From Desmodesmus armatus (Eukaryota > Chlorophyta > Chlorophyceae > Sphaeropleales > Scenedesmaceae): DNA of 64,000 nt. This document shows, piece after piece, positions 11,761 through 23,400 of the stretch (positions are counted from its first letter, which is position 1; each line of letters opens with the position of its first letter). The DNA is taken from contig VIIQ02000008.1 in NCBI GenBank assembly GCA_007449985.2, positions 585,001-649,000 of the forward strand. Reading direction: 5' to 3'. The notes beneath the pieces were generated by a model. It did no database searches. It saw only the letters and a list, made by a program, of their open reading frames with translations, and had not been told where the DNA came from. The translations under genes and the position numbers were made by a program.

Positions 11761-13158
11761 GTTCCCTCAGAGGCGTTCAGCCTTGGTGCCACCCCCTCCA
11801 CCCGTGAGGCCCAGGCCATTGCTGACGAGATCTTCGCTGACTTTGTGTCTGCTGAGGTGGACAAGGTGGAGCTGGTCTTCACTAAGTTTGTGTCACTCAT
11901 CTCATCCACACCCACCATCCAGGTGCGTGCTCAACGGGAAGGAGACTGGTGGGATGAGATCCATCCCCTAGAAATGGATGGGGACCATGAGCAGCACAGA
12001 AGGCAGGCACACCTTTTCTTTGGCAGCGGATAAGTACTGACCCAGCACATGCAAGCAGCCTGGCCCGTCACTGATGCTTGTATTCTGACGTTGTTGTGCA
12101 TGCCTGACTGCCCCCCCCCCCCCCCCGTGACCCACTGCAGACGCTGCTGCCCTTGACCCCCACCGGTGAGCTGTGCGACCTGGACGGCAACTGCGTGGAC
12201 GCTGCTGAGGATGAGATCTTCAAGCTCACCACACAGGTCGGTGGTTCAGGGTTTAGGGTTTAGGGTGTAGGTCCTAAATCACTACACAGGTCGGGGGCGG
12301 AACGTGCTGACTGACACGCCTTGCAATCCAGCCATCGCATCTCAGCAAGACAGCAAAGGATTATGGCTCAAATAATGGCCTTTGGCTGATATGGCCAACT
12401 TGACGCCTTTAGGTGCAAGGCGCAGGCTTATTGCGTAAACTGCCATCATGAACCCGACTTATCTCCTTGCCCCTCTGCCCCCCTCCCCCCACCTCCCCTT
12501 TCCTGCCCCCCACAGGACGGCCAGCTGCGTGTTGAGCGTGAGAAGGTGACCATCGAGACCCCTGAGCTGGACCCCAGCCTCATCTTTGAGCAGGACCCCG
12601 TTCAGATCCTGGACGCCCTGCTGCCCCTCTACATGAACAGCTGCCTGCTGCGCAGCCTGCAGGAGGCACTGGCCAGCGAGCTGGCTGCCCGCATGAACGC
12701 CATGAACAGCGCCACTGACAACGCAAAGGAGCTCAGCAAGGTGCTGCTCGGCAAGTACAACAGGGCGCGCCAGGCAAAGATCACACAGGTGAGGGTTCAG
12801 GGTTTATGATGAAGGGTTTAGGGCTTTGAGATGGGAATTACTGGGTGGTGTTCACATAGAGAATGTTATGTGTATCATGCATGCAAGGACCAGGTCCGGA
12901 GTATTGTGTCTATCAAGAGCAGGGAAGTCAGCACGGAGGGGGAGTCAGGGATATGGGCTGTAAGGCAGTAGGCGCATGAGGAAGGGGAATGCATCAGTGT
13001 GCGTTTGTTTTTGGGGGCCATGTGGTCTTCCACACCGTTTACTGGGTTCATTATTTTTGTCATTCATTCGCTCACTCGCTCACTCAACCCCTTGTTGCCC
13101 TACTTGCGTCCTGCAGGAGATTTCCGAGATCGTTGCCGGTGCCAACGCCACCGCCTAA
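8672..13158 (+). CDS. ATPC: Chloroplast ATP synthase gamma subunit
   Basis: This is the central rotor shaft of chloroplast F1 ATP synthase, encoded in the nucleus and imported. Nine exons: 8672-8770, 9007-9054, 9194-9301, 10287-10433, 11297-11408, 11771-11922, 12141-12236, 12516-12788, 13117-13158, giving 358 aa with all phases consistent and no frameshift. The first ~34 residues are a short Ala/Gln/Arg-rich transit peptide before [10 protein letters not shown]. Conserved blocks include [31 protein letters not shown] and, near the C-terminus, [14 protein letters not shown]. The plastid-specific regulatory insert with [10 protein letters not shown] is present (Cys234 and Cys240), so thioredoxin control of ATPase activity is expected. 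The ATG at 8672 was chosen because the encoded start resembles algal AtpC; an in-frame ATG at 8516 would add an unlikely hydrophobic extension. A TGTAA motif lies at 13386. Confidence 0.97.
11097..11173. repeat. Palindromic pair in AtpC intron 4
   Basis: Positions 11134-11173 form a perfect inverted repeat: 17-bp arms beginning GGTGAGGCCACAACC around a 6-nt centre. Just upstream, 11097-11126 is an imperfect palindrome with the same GGCCACAACC word. The intronic RNA could fold into a stable hairpin. It may be the remnant of a small foldback element. Confidence 0.85.
11721..11759 (+). repeat. (GCT)13 tract before an AtpC 3' splice site
   Basis: Thirteen trinucleotide units end 11 bp before the exon that starts at 11771. 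In the sense strand the tract reads CTG and occupies the place of a polypyrimidine tract. Confidence 0.95.
12249..12265 (+). repeat. Short telomere-like TTTAGGG run in AtpC intron 7
   Basis: GGGTTTAGGGTTTAGGG sits 12 bp after the donor at 12237. Related words occur in intron 8 (near 12793 and 12814). TTTAGGG is the plant-type telomere unit; two units are too few to claim telomeric origin. Confidence 0.7.
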
Positions 13159-13385
13159 GCAGCTGCTGCTACTGCAGCAGGGGGCCGCAGCTGACCTTAA
13201 GCAGCACAGCCTCCCTGGGTTTAGCCCTCCCTGGGCCCTGGTCTCTTGTCACTGTCAGGGGCTTGCAGCCATGTGCTGCAGCTGGGCTCCTAAGTAGCCT
13301 TGGTAACACTATGGCAGTGGCAGCAGCAGCACAGCAACAGCAACAGCAGCATTGCGGTTGAGCATGGCTGGGCCTGTGTTTTGTG

Positions 13386-13390
13386 TGTAA
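13386..13390 (+). terminator. Candidate polyadenylation signal (TGTAA) of AtpC
   Basis: TGTAA is the usual chlorophycean poly(A) signal and lies 228 bp after the AtpC stop. A second TGTAA at 13516-13520 is an alternative. Confidence 0.5.
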
Positions 13391-14394
13391 GGTGTTGTGC
13401 ACTGTGAACACTGCCGCGTGGCGTGCGCTGGGCTTGCATCTCTCAGCCCACCTTTGGTGAAGCAGCACGTTCACGGCAGCTGGCTCTAGAGTGTCGCAGC
13501 GAGTTTGAGAGCTCCTGTAATGAGCGGAGAGGCATGGATGTTTTGAGGGTTGAGGTTGCAAGGTGTGTGGGACTTTACTAGTGCCCGACTGCTACACGTG
13601 GTGCAAGCTGCTGCCATTGTATACACTTCACATTCGTGCACAGGTTGATATGCCAGAGCTTTTTGCATACTGGCTCATACCAGGCACAAAATCAGCCACA
13701 GGGGGATGCGATCTTATCACAACAGGGGGAGAAGGATGCACCCCGAAGAGGGGAAACTGTCAGGACACGAGGCAGCCATGGGTTTTTTTACTGGAAATTG
13801 TGTGTGCAGTGTTGGCTTTTCAAAGTGCTCTTACCATTTAGTGCAGAGAGGTGCCCAGCAATGGAAATGCACCTGCCCCAGCGCTCCTCCGCCCCCCCCC
13901 ACCCCCTCCACATAACCTGTCCCTCTTTACACAGCTAGTAGGTACCCGGGAGTGTCGAAGGTCGGTTGGCTAGCTGTAAGGTCTCTGTGTCCCATCTGCA
14001 GGCCGCAACAGTCGGATCCGCATGCTTACGCCGTGCTGCGTTGTGCCACGTCGGCTGTACAGGGTGAGGATGGTGTTCTGCGGAATAGCTCGACTTTCCA
14101 GGATGAGAATTGTTGATGTTTTAAGTTTGTGTTCTGGCAACGGTGATCAAAGGTCCAACTCCGGACATCTGTGAGCGTTTCGCCCACCCCCCTCACCAGC
14201 ACCGCAGCCTGTTGTACATCTTTTAATAAAGTGTAGTAAAACTCCCTTAAGTGAGACTCTACATGCCTATGGGGCTGTTTCCTACCGGTGAAACGGAATG
14301 ACAAACGGTAAAGGCGAGGCTGGAAAAGGGCCCTGCGTCTTCCTCAGCAGATCTCTGTTGGTGTTTGTCACTTAACAAAGTTTACAGCGTCCAG
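13391..14394. other. Intergenic stretch
   Basis: No gene is supported. The only frame of note, a 92-codon minus frame at 14026-14304, shows no domain. The right end should contain the promoter and 5' UTR of the gene starting at 14395. Confidence 0.5.
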
Positions 14395-15472
14395 ATGGCC
14401 AAGAACAACAAGTACAAGGCCAACAGGCCAGCAAGCAAGCCAGCACAGTCAGCTACAACCAGTGTTACCAAGCCAGCAACAGCCAAGGCCGATGGAGAGT
14501 GCCACGTGAACGTACCGGTGGTGAAGGAGACAGCCAAGCCTTTGGCAGCAGCCCTGCAGCAGCCTGTGGAGGTGGTGCAGACCCCAGTTGTCCAAGTGCC
14601 CCCTGCTGAGTCAACAGTAGAGACGTGGGCTGACGCAATAGCAGACAACAGCAGCTACGCAACAGCTGACTCTGACGACCCACCCACACCCCCAGCAGTG
14701 GCCAGCACCGCAGGAGACCTGGCAGGGGGCATCTTTGAGCCGTGCCTGCCCTCACCCGTCCCCATGGAGCCAACCATCAACCCTAGTCCAGCACCAGCAG
14801 CAGCACCACCTGCACCAGCACCAGAGGCAGCAGCCTTTGAGGACCCAGCAGCAACCGTATTCCCTGCGGAGGCTGTGCCAGAGGTGCCCTCTGCCCCTGC
14901 TGCCCCTGCAGTGGAGACCACTGCACCACCAGCACCTACAGCAGCAGCAGAGGTGGCAGCTCCCACCCCACCCCTGGCCTATGACATGGCTGACGAGGCA
15001 GCCCTTGCCCCAAGGCTGCTGCTGCCGCTGGCTCTGCTGTGCTGGCCGTGAGCTGGAGGCTGCTGGACTTCTGCCTGCGCGTCTACACCTACCCAGTGAG
15101 TGACCGCACAGCTGCCACAGCAGCAGCAGCAGCTGTGTATGAGAAGCAATCCATGCGGCGTGCTCATGACAGACTTGTTTGCTGAACGTGCGCACTTGCG
15201 CTATCGGCAACATATTATGCTGCGATAGCTTACATGTACCTGTTGGCAGAGCCAGCTGAGCTGTAGCTGGTAAGCTTGGCGAGTGTGTGTTTTGTGTTGC
15301 ACATAAGGAATACATGCGAGGCACATGCAAGGACAGTCCCATGCAAGGTGTGCTGACACTGCTAGCCACACTCACTGCACCGCCCTGTGTGTGGCTGCAG
15401 GTGTACCTGACAGCGGGCGCTACTGTGGGCCTGGTGAAGGGCGTCATGGCCCAGCTGCCCCCACGCCACTGA
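14395..15472 (+). CDS. Unknown Pro/Ala-rich protein with hydrophobic C-terminus (apparent frameshift)
   Basis: Not recognised. Two exons are proposed, 14395-15095 and 15401-15472, with clean GTGAGT and GCAG splice sites. The N-terminus is basic (MAKNNKYKANRPASKP), the middle is a long low-complexity Pro/Ala/Glu region, and the C-terminus is hydrophobic and Leu/Ala/Val-rich, ending in a frame through VYLTAGATVGLVKGVMAQ before the stop. The N-terminal frame stops at 15051, whereas the hydrophobic tail and the second exon lie in another frame. One missing base near 15008-15016 (ccccaagg) would join them into ~257 aa, and exon 1 is one base short of the phase needed. The tail could span or lie on a membrane. 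An alternative start is 14365. Without the frame change the protein would end at CWP (228 aa from 14365). Confidence 0.5.
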
Positions 15473-18036
15473 TACACACGGCTGCGCTGTCAGTGCCCTG
15501 CACCATGTCACACAGTGCTGCCTGCAGTGGGGCTGACATGAGCACCACAGCCCAGGCACAGGGTCCATCTGGGCTGGACTGTGGTGCATGCCGGCTGACG
15601 ACAATCACCACGTCCTAAGTGTCTGTGCTGGCGGACTGCATAGGCAATGACCAGACAGGCAGAGAGCAGTCATGGGTTGGGTCTGTAGACACAGGGAGTG
15701 CATCCAGCCAATGCAACCATCCAAGGTCTGTGCTGTGCCTGGCTGTTTGTATGCAGCAGCACCCTGCTACGGTCAGGGCCGCACCTGCACCTGATGCAAT
15801 GCAGGAGTCTGGGTGACAGCTGGCGTGCGTTTCTGTTGGTCAGGTCTGGTTTGAGCAATCATGTGTATGGCGCCTGGGCAGTCGTCTGGCCCCTCGAGGC
15901 GAGCTCGCTGTACATCTAGCCATGTGCCAGCAGCAAGAGTGGTGTAGACTTGTGGTAGTGCTTGGTTGGCCTTTGTAGGTGGATTGTAGGTGGATTGTAC
16001 ACAAGCAGGAGTGTAGTAGGCAAGTAGGCATCATTTGGTCTGTTTGGCATCTTGTTGCATACGAACGTCCAGGAGTTGGCAGTCACAAGACAGCGGCTAG
16101 AGGATGCTGTTGCCGTCCAGATCACTGCCTCCCTTGGCTGCACATCAGCATCCGGCCTGCAGGTACTGCAGCTGCAGCCCCCTGTCTCTCTACCCCCGGT
16201 GCAGCCTGATGGTGGTTGATCAGGCGGGCTGTGTGTATCCCTGGCAGAACCACCAACAGAGCTCGTGGCAATGGCTGAGCATGATGGTAGTAGTGCCTCT
16301 TGAGGAAGAGGAGGTCCTTGAAGCGGCACAGCTGGTGCAGCTGACATGTGTCCGATGTGTCCGATGATCTGTTGGGTGATCTCTGGAGTGTCTTCTGGTT
16401 CTGTTGTCTGTGCCTCGTGTGCGTGTCTTGCCAAGTGCTTCATGCCCTGTGAGCCTTGTTTGCAAATTGGGGCAAGGTAGGGATCCTGTTGGCTGATGTT
16501 GTACAACAGTCCACGATGCATGGCTTCGGTTAGTGTGCACAGGTCAGCTTTCGTTTGCTGCATGGTCTGGCTTTCAAGCCACTTTGCATAGAGATGGGTG
16601 CAGCTTGTAACTGTGCCTGGAGTGCAACATGCAACACCATAGCGCATGATGGCAGGAGCACCAGAACAGGAGCAAGTGGAGGGTTGGGTTGGCTGTACTT
16701 GCTTGCACTGTTCTGCACTGGTACACATGCTGTACATGCAGCTGCCACCCACCAACCAATGTTCATGTAGCAATCTTCTCAACAACTTGTGCAGCAGGAC
16801 TTGTTTCGGTCTGTCACATATTACATGCAGCATAAGCGACCATTGTCCAAGGGCAATGGAGGAGGGGACACACAATGCAAACCACACTCAACCCCACTCC
16901 AACACTCACCCGCAGCCCCTGTGCAGCACCGAAAAGCACTGACCAACTGCACAGCTGTACCACTCCACTCAAAACACAATCCCTGAAGCCGAAAAGCATC
17001 AACCACTCCAATCTTTCCGTGTCCCACCAACTTGCTGCTCTTCAGGAGCCCTGACTGTTATCCGCTCCCCACTTCCACCCTTCTCACTCCTCTCCCTACA
17101 GCAGCCTCTTGCCGATATGTGTGGGTATATTGGCCAGCCCAACTCAGCCTCTGAAATGCATCCACACACGAATGCTGCAGAAGAGATAGGCCTAGTCATG
17201 CAAAAACACCAGAACACCCCAACAGCACACAACTCTGCGTTGCACTCAACTCTCGCCCTACAGAAACACTGCAGGGTGCTCAAGGTCAACCCAGCACACA
17301 ACTCAGCACCTCATCAATCCCTCCACTCAACCCTTCTTTCCCTCGGGGCACCTGCCAGCACGGGTTGCCTACACCATAACTGGAGCTGAGCACAGCAGAC
17401 CACACACACCCACCATGAAGCACTCTGCACTCTGCCAACAAAGAATCGAATATGGGTCAACACACACACACACCAACATGTGTCCATCAGCCTGCATGGC
17501 GGCTGTATGCAAGCTGCTGATGGCAGCATTAGTAAAGGAGGACATGGGAACTGCCAAGGGCGCCGCCAGGCCAAGCCAGGACATGCGACTGCCCGTGTAC
17601 ACAACCTGAACACAGCCTGTGGCAGATGATGCAATGCAGGACAGCAGCACACGTTCCCATCACATGGGAACAAAGAAAAGCACGTGCAGCGCACGCGCAC
17701 ATGTACACAAACAGCAGGACCACGCTGGCACAGTACAGCACCCCATCACTGCTGCTCCTGCAGCAGAAGGAGGTTGTTCCCAGCACAACAGCAGAGCACA
17801 CCAGTAGACGCACAAGCACTGCAGTTGCCGGCAGCCAGACAGCAGGCCATCCGTGCAGATCACGCAACAACTGACCGCTCAAGCTAAGCGCGAAGCTTTC
17901 GGCCCACGCAGTGCAAGCCGCATCCCATAGCCTTGTGAACACAGGTCTGCCACGGCCCCAGCCAGCCCCTGGCATGGCATGACCAGCTCCAGTAAGCTGC
18001 GCCTGTTACTGCCACCTTGGCTCGTCAGCAGGAGCC
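15473..18036. other. Long intergenic stretch between convergent genes
   Basis: This lies between the unknown gene (+) and the ABC1K gene (-), both ending towards it. A 323-codon minus frame at 15916-16887 exists but is Cys/Thr/His-rich without any motif or partner exon. Nothing else is recognised. Part may be ABC1K 3' UTR. Confidence 0.45.
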
Positions 18037-18328
18037 TCAGACTGCTCCGGCCAGCCCCTGCTGTGAACAGAAAACAACATCTATGCCTCTTAGTGGCACT
18101 GGCTCGACCGCAGGAGCGTCAGCAGGAGCTTCAGACAGCTCCAGCCAGCCCCTGCGATAACCAGCTCTGCTGAGCTGTGCCTGTTGCTGCCACCCGCTCG
18201 TTAGCAGGAGCCTTATACGGCCCCAGCCAGCTGTACCTCTGTCATGACAAGCTCCAGTAACCTGCCAGCACAGTGTGCCTGTTACTGCCACTGGCTTGGC
18301 AGCCAGAGCCTTAGACAGCACCAGCCAG
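18037..18328 (-). repeat. Tandem repeat copying the last codons and stop of the ABC1K gene
   Basis: Four units, start spacings 94, 82 and 98 bp, each contain a minus-strand segment encoding Leu-Ala-Gly-Ala-Val-stop: 18311-18328 (the real gene end), 18213-18230, 18131-18148 and 18037-18054. The differences between units are third-position changes in Gly, Ala and Val codons and TAA versus TGA as stop, so the peptide is unchanged. The DNA after each stop is also related (ggctcctgct-ac-gagc and ggcagtaacaggc words). Three extra copies lie downstream of the gene stop. Confidence 0.85.
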
Positions 18329-20393
18329 CTGTGCCTCCTTCTTCTCCAGCTTGACCACCTTGAGGTAATTGCTCAGCAGCAGCAGACCAAACACACCAGC
18401 ACCCGCAAAGCTGACAGTAGCTCCCGTGGCCATGGCAGACACTGTCAGCACAGTGCCCACATTGACCAGTGTGCTGGCAACCAGCGCCGACGCGACGACG
18501 CGCTGCCACGCCTGCACACGCGTCAGGGCGCGCTCTGCTTCCAAGGCGCGCACACGCAGCTTCAGGTCTCCGCTCTCCAGCCGCTGCATCGTGCCTGTTG
18601 AGGGGTTGGTCGGGTGCAACAGCAGGGACACAGCATGCACATCATTCAGTCAAACAGCATCATGAAGCAGTCGAATGTGGTGCAGCTGTTTGGTTCATGA
18701 TGAACACCGCCCAGTACCACCAAACACCATGCTGCAAAGGCACAACAGATACGCTTGCACCACCTCAGCCGCCTGCACCTACTTGCAATGTCCTCGATCT
18801 GGTTGGGTCCCCTGAACAGGTTGGTGACTGCCCTGCTCTGATTGTTCCAGCGCTTGCTGAAGTCCTTCTGCAGCGCAGCAAACTGCAGCACAGCACGGCA
18901 CAGCACACGTGCAAACACAGTCAGCACAGCAGCAACACAACGCATGCGTCAACCACAAATCATTCGCAAATCTGGCAAAGTCAACATCACCTGCTTTCCA
19001 CGCAACACAAAACATGCACCCCTGAGTGCATTAACCCCAAGGAAGGTTGACACATAGTGACGCCTGATAAAATCTCCACACATGCAAAGCTACAGGCATT
19101 GACCCACACCACAGGCCCAACCTGTGTCGCATGCATAACAACAATGAAATAGGTGTACATCGACACCCCCCCCCCGCCCACACATCACATACAGTCCTGG
19201 CATCCGCCCCCCCCCCCCCCACCTGTGGCTGTCCCTCCAGCAGCAGGTGTACATCAGTCTGCTGCTGCTGTCTGTGTTGTGCATCAGTCCATCTCCCCCC
19301 ACATGCACACACGCATCCCCACACACCCCAGATGTCGCCCCCCCCCCACCTGTGGCTGTCCCTCCAGCAGCAGGTTGCGTGCGTAGGGGCTGAGATCTCG
19401 CTGATGTCAAAGCGAGGGTCCAGAGACTTGCCAATGCCATCCAGCACGGTGAAGGATCGAACAACAAACGTGAAGGTGGCGGGGAAGCGGAATGGCTGGT
19501 CGTTGGCCGCCAGCAGCAGGTCCTGCAGGCAAAAATACACGGACAGGTGTTAAGCAACAAGCACACGCCGTACGTCAAAGGACGGCTCTGGCAAAGTAGA
19601 GCGCCACGTGTTGGTACAAACTGGTGGGGGCTTCCACCGCTGTGCAAAGGGTTGGTGCAAGCTGTGCGGGACGTCCCCAGCACACAAGCAGTCCAGCACA
19701 GCGGCACCCTTCACAAGCACACCCTGCGTCAGCTCAACACTTACGTCACTGTTGCTTGCGTATCTAGTAGGACAGTCTGAGTGAGCTTGCATGTATCCAA
19801 GTACTCCATCTGTCGACACACGGCACGTCGGCTGTGCTCACCTCTCCAATGTTTGACAGGATGGCCTTGCGCCTCTCCTTCGCCTCGTCCTTGCTGCGCT
19901 GTGGCTTGTAGTTGGCGCTGTACTCCTTGCCCTTGGCAGCACGCTCAGCCTGCTGCTGAGTCAAACGCTCCTGCAGACACCACAGCACAGCACAGCACAT
20001 GACCGCGCCACCCCCACGTGCACATACAAGCCCAGCAACAACTACCCCACCCCACACAGGTTGGTTGCCACAGCAGCAGGTGCAATACAGAACAGGACCA
20101 AATTCCGTCATACGCATGCCAGTGCTGTTGTTCACACATGCCAGTGCTGTTGTTCACACATGCCAGTGCTGTTGTTCACACATGCCAGTGCTGTTGTTCA
20201 CACATGCCAGTGCTGTTGTTCATTGGTGGGCAACGCACAACTCGGTCTGTGCTGACTCCTTTGCGGTGCCCCATCACCACTGCGATCTCACCTGGAAGCT
20301 GTTGAGGAAGAACTGTGCTGTGCGCCTCACTGCCAGGCGGTCACCAGTAGGCACCAACACACCCATGGTGATCAGCGCATCAAGGCACCTGAG

Positions 20394-20427
<34 letters not shown>

Positions 20428-23400
20428 CAATAGCAGGAGATCAGTCAGCAACCCCCATCAGACACACCACCACACCACACATGCCAGACTCGCACCTCAG
20501 CACAACCACCACACCACACCACAGCTGGTACATAAAGCACACCAAGGCGCGAGGGGATGCGCCCCTCCCATACCATCCCCCCTGCCCCACCCAACACATC
20601 AGCTACCATTCGTCCATGACATAGGACAGCCCACCAGCCAAAGTTCAGACCATGGGGACGCCTCTCTATTTCCATGTGGACGGCCTGGACATGTGCACCA
20701 CGCCCTCCCCTGACCAGACCCCCCCCCCCACCCACGTGCCTGCGTCCCCTCACCCCCAACCCCACCCCATCAGTGTATCCTCCTTCCTTCTTTCCTTAAC
20801 CCCATCAGTGTATCCTCCTTCCTTCTTTCCTTAACCCCATCAGTGTATCCTCCTTCCTTCTTTCCTTAACCCCATCCCTCACCCCACCCGCACCGTCACC
20901 CCCCCCCCCCACCTGTCAGCGTCTTTCTCATACACTCCATAGAACAGCTCCATGAGTCCGCCCCTCACCCCGCCGGGGATGCTGCCCATCATGCCAAAGT
21001 CATAGTAGATCAGGCGCCCAGTGGAGTCCACAGCGACGTTACCGGGGTGGGGGTCTGCAGGACAGATGTACAGACACGCACACACAGACGATGGGGATCA
21101 GACATTGAGAACGAGTAAGGACAGCAGCGCAGGGATAGGGGACCAGCGTAGCACAGGGGCAGCAGTGCCTTTGAATGCTCCGGTGTATGCTCTCCCTGCC
21201 TCCGTCCCTCCCTCCCTGGCCCCTCTGCGGCACACCCCGACTCCCCGTGGTGTCACGCAGCCCTGTAGTACTGCACTAGGCAGTGTACGGCTGTACAGCC
21301 TGCTATACCCCGACCAACCCCTATGACTACACCCTGCAGCTGAACTTGTGCCTGCAGCCAGGCTGTGGATAAAGGTTGTGGATAGAAGCTGTGGATAGAG
21401 GAACACGGGAGCAAGCAGGAAGGGCGAGCCAACGGTGGGGGGCAGGCGCGAGGGCCGAGGAGGGGGTGCAGAGGGGGACAAATGGGCAGGGGAGCGGGGG
21501 GGGGGGGGGGAGGCTCCGCCTACCTGCGTGGAAGAAGCCGTGTGACAGAATCTGCTGCAGATATGACTCCACTGACAGTCGTGCCAGTCGCTGCCTGTCC
21601 AGTCCCTGTTTGTCCAGTGCGGGTCCGTCGTTGATCTTTGTGCCTGGGCAGTACTCCAGCACCAACACTTCAGGGGTGCTGAACTCCCAGTACACCTTGG
21701 GGACCTGGGGGGGGGGGCAAACAGACATGACATGTGGTGAGCAGGTGATACTGCTTATGTAGGTGACGGGGGGGGGGGGTAGCTTCCATACAGGGGTGCT
21801 GAACTCCCAGTACACCTTGGGGACCTGGGGGGCAGAGCCAAGCAGCACACACAGACATGACATGTGGTGAGCAGGTGATACTGCCTATGTAGGTGACGGG
21901 GGGGGGGGGGCTAAGCTTCCATACAGGGGTGCTGAACTCCCAGTACATCTTGGGGACCTGGGTATCACAGGGTAGCAGTACACACAGGCACGGCCAGCAG
22001 GCGGCACTGGCTATGCAGGTGACTGTGCCTAGGCTGACACGAAGTTCAACGACACAAACTGACGACACGAGCTGACAGCTGCCCCCTAAAACCAGGGCAT
22101 AGACAGCCTATCACTGCCAGCCAGCCACCCGCAGTACACCTCGTGAGTGCACACTTGCAATGAGTTTGCCCACCAAACCAGTGACCAGGCCATTTGTAGC
22201 CTGCTGCTGCTGAAACTGTCAGAATGCTGCTGAGAGTGTCACGCTGGAAATACGCTGGCCGCTACTGTTGCTGCCAGCTGCAGCTGACTGGCCAACCACA
22301 CTTGCTGCCGGGGGCGAGGACTCGCACAACCTGCGGTGGCGAAAGCTGCCTCCTGGAAGACGCAGCTTTAGACACCGCAGGTTGTCAAGTCCTCAACCCC
22401 GGCAGCAAGTGTGGTTGGCTACCACAGGTTGTCAGGTCCTCGCCCCCGGGCTCCACCCCACCCAGCCCCAGCTCTCTGGATGTCCCTGCAGCACCCCCCC
22501 CCCTCTCTCAGTGTGCCCCCCCCCCCCCACACACACACACCTTGACCCAGTCCACGTTTGCGAAGTTGTCCCTGAACCTGTCAGCGTTCTTCCCCTCCAG
22601 AGTGTAGTCAATCTCCTGGTACAGGATGCGGCTGCACTCATCGTATATGGCCACCCAGTCACGCGCAGCACCGTCGGTCTTGGGGTCAACCTTCTGAAGC
22701 CACACAGCAAGCGCCCTGCAGCAACAGGAAGCAGCAGCATAACGGGGGGGGGGGGGGGGGGGCGGTCACAGTCAGATAAAGATATCTGACACATAAGATG
22801 TATCGGAAGTCCCTCTGGAGGAGGGTCTTCCCTTCCTTCAGAACCAACCATATCCTCATTGGGGTTCTGGCTGGAAACCTATGCCATGTCACTAAGGAGA
22901 GTGCCAGCATCCTCACCGTCAGTACCAGCGCAGGTGTGGTGGTGTGTGGATGGCGTTTACTACAGGCTACTGTGTAGGGTGAGGGGTCACAACCATGCAC
23001 ATGCAGATGTGCACACCAGAGGGGGTTCGTGCCTTCGCCACCCTCGCCGCCCTAGCCCCCCCCCCCCCACCACCCCCACCACACACGACCACACACAATG
23101 CTTGCATGTGACTGGCATGTATTGTTGATGTTCACCACTCCCACCTGATGTTCTTGAGGTCAATGTCGAAGAGCTCCTTGAGCCCAGGGCGCTGCACCTT
23201 GACAACCACACGCTCACCACTCTTCAGCGTGGCAAGGTGAACCTGACGCCCACAACAGGGCACAACAGCAGCAGCAGCAGCAGTGGGAACACATATTCTA
23301 GTGTGAGAGGCGACGGCTCAAAAAGGTGTTCAAACGGCAACAGACGCGCCTGCGCTTGTGGTATCTGCCTCTGCATGCACACGCTCATATTACTTGCACA

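Noticed and set aside
12249..12265. Interstitial telomere
   Set aside because: Only two TTTAGGG-like units in an intron; too short to infer telomere insertion or fusion.
15916..16887. 323-codon open frame on the minus strand
   Set aside because: Cys/Thr/His-rich without any motif, no neighbouring exons in phase, and located in the 3' flank of ABC1K; long stop-free frames occur by composition here.
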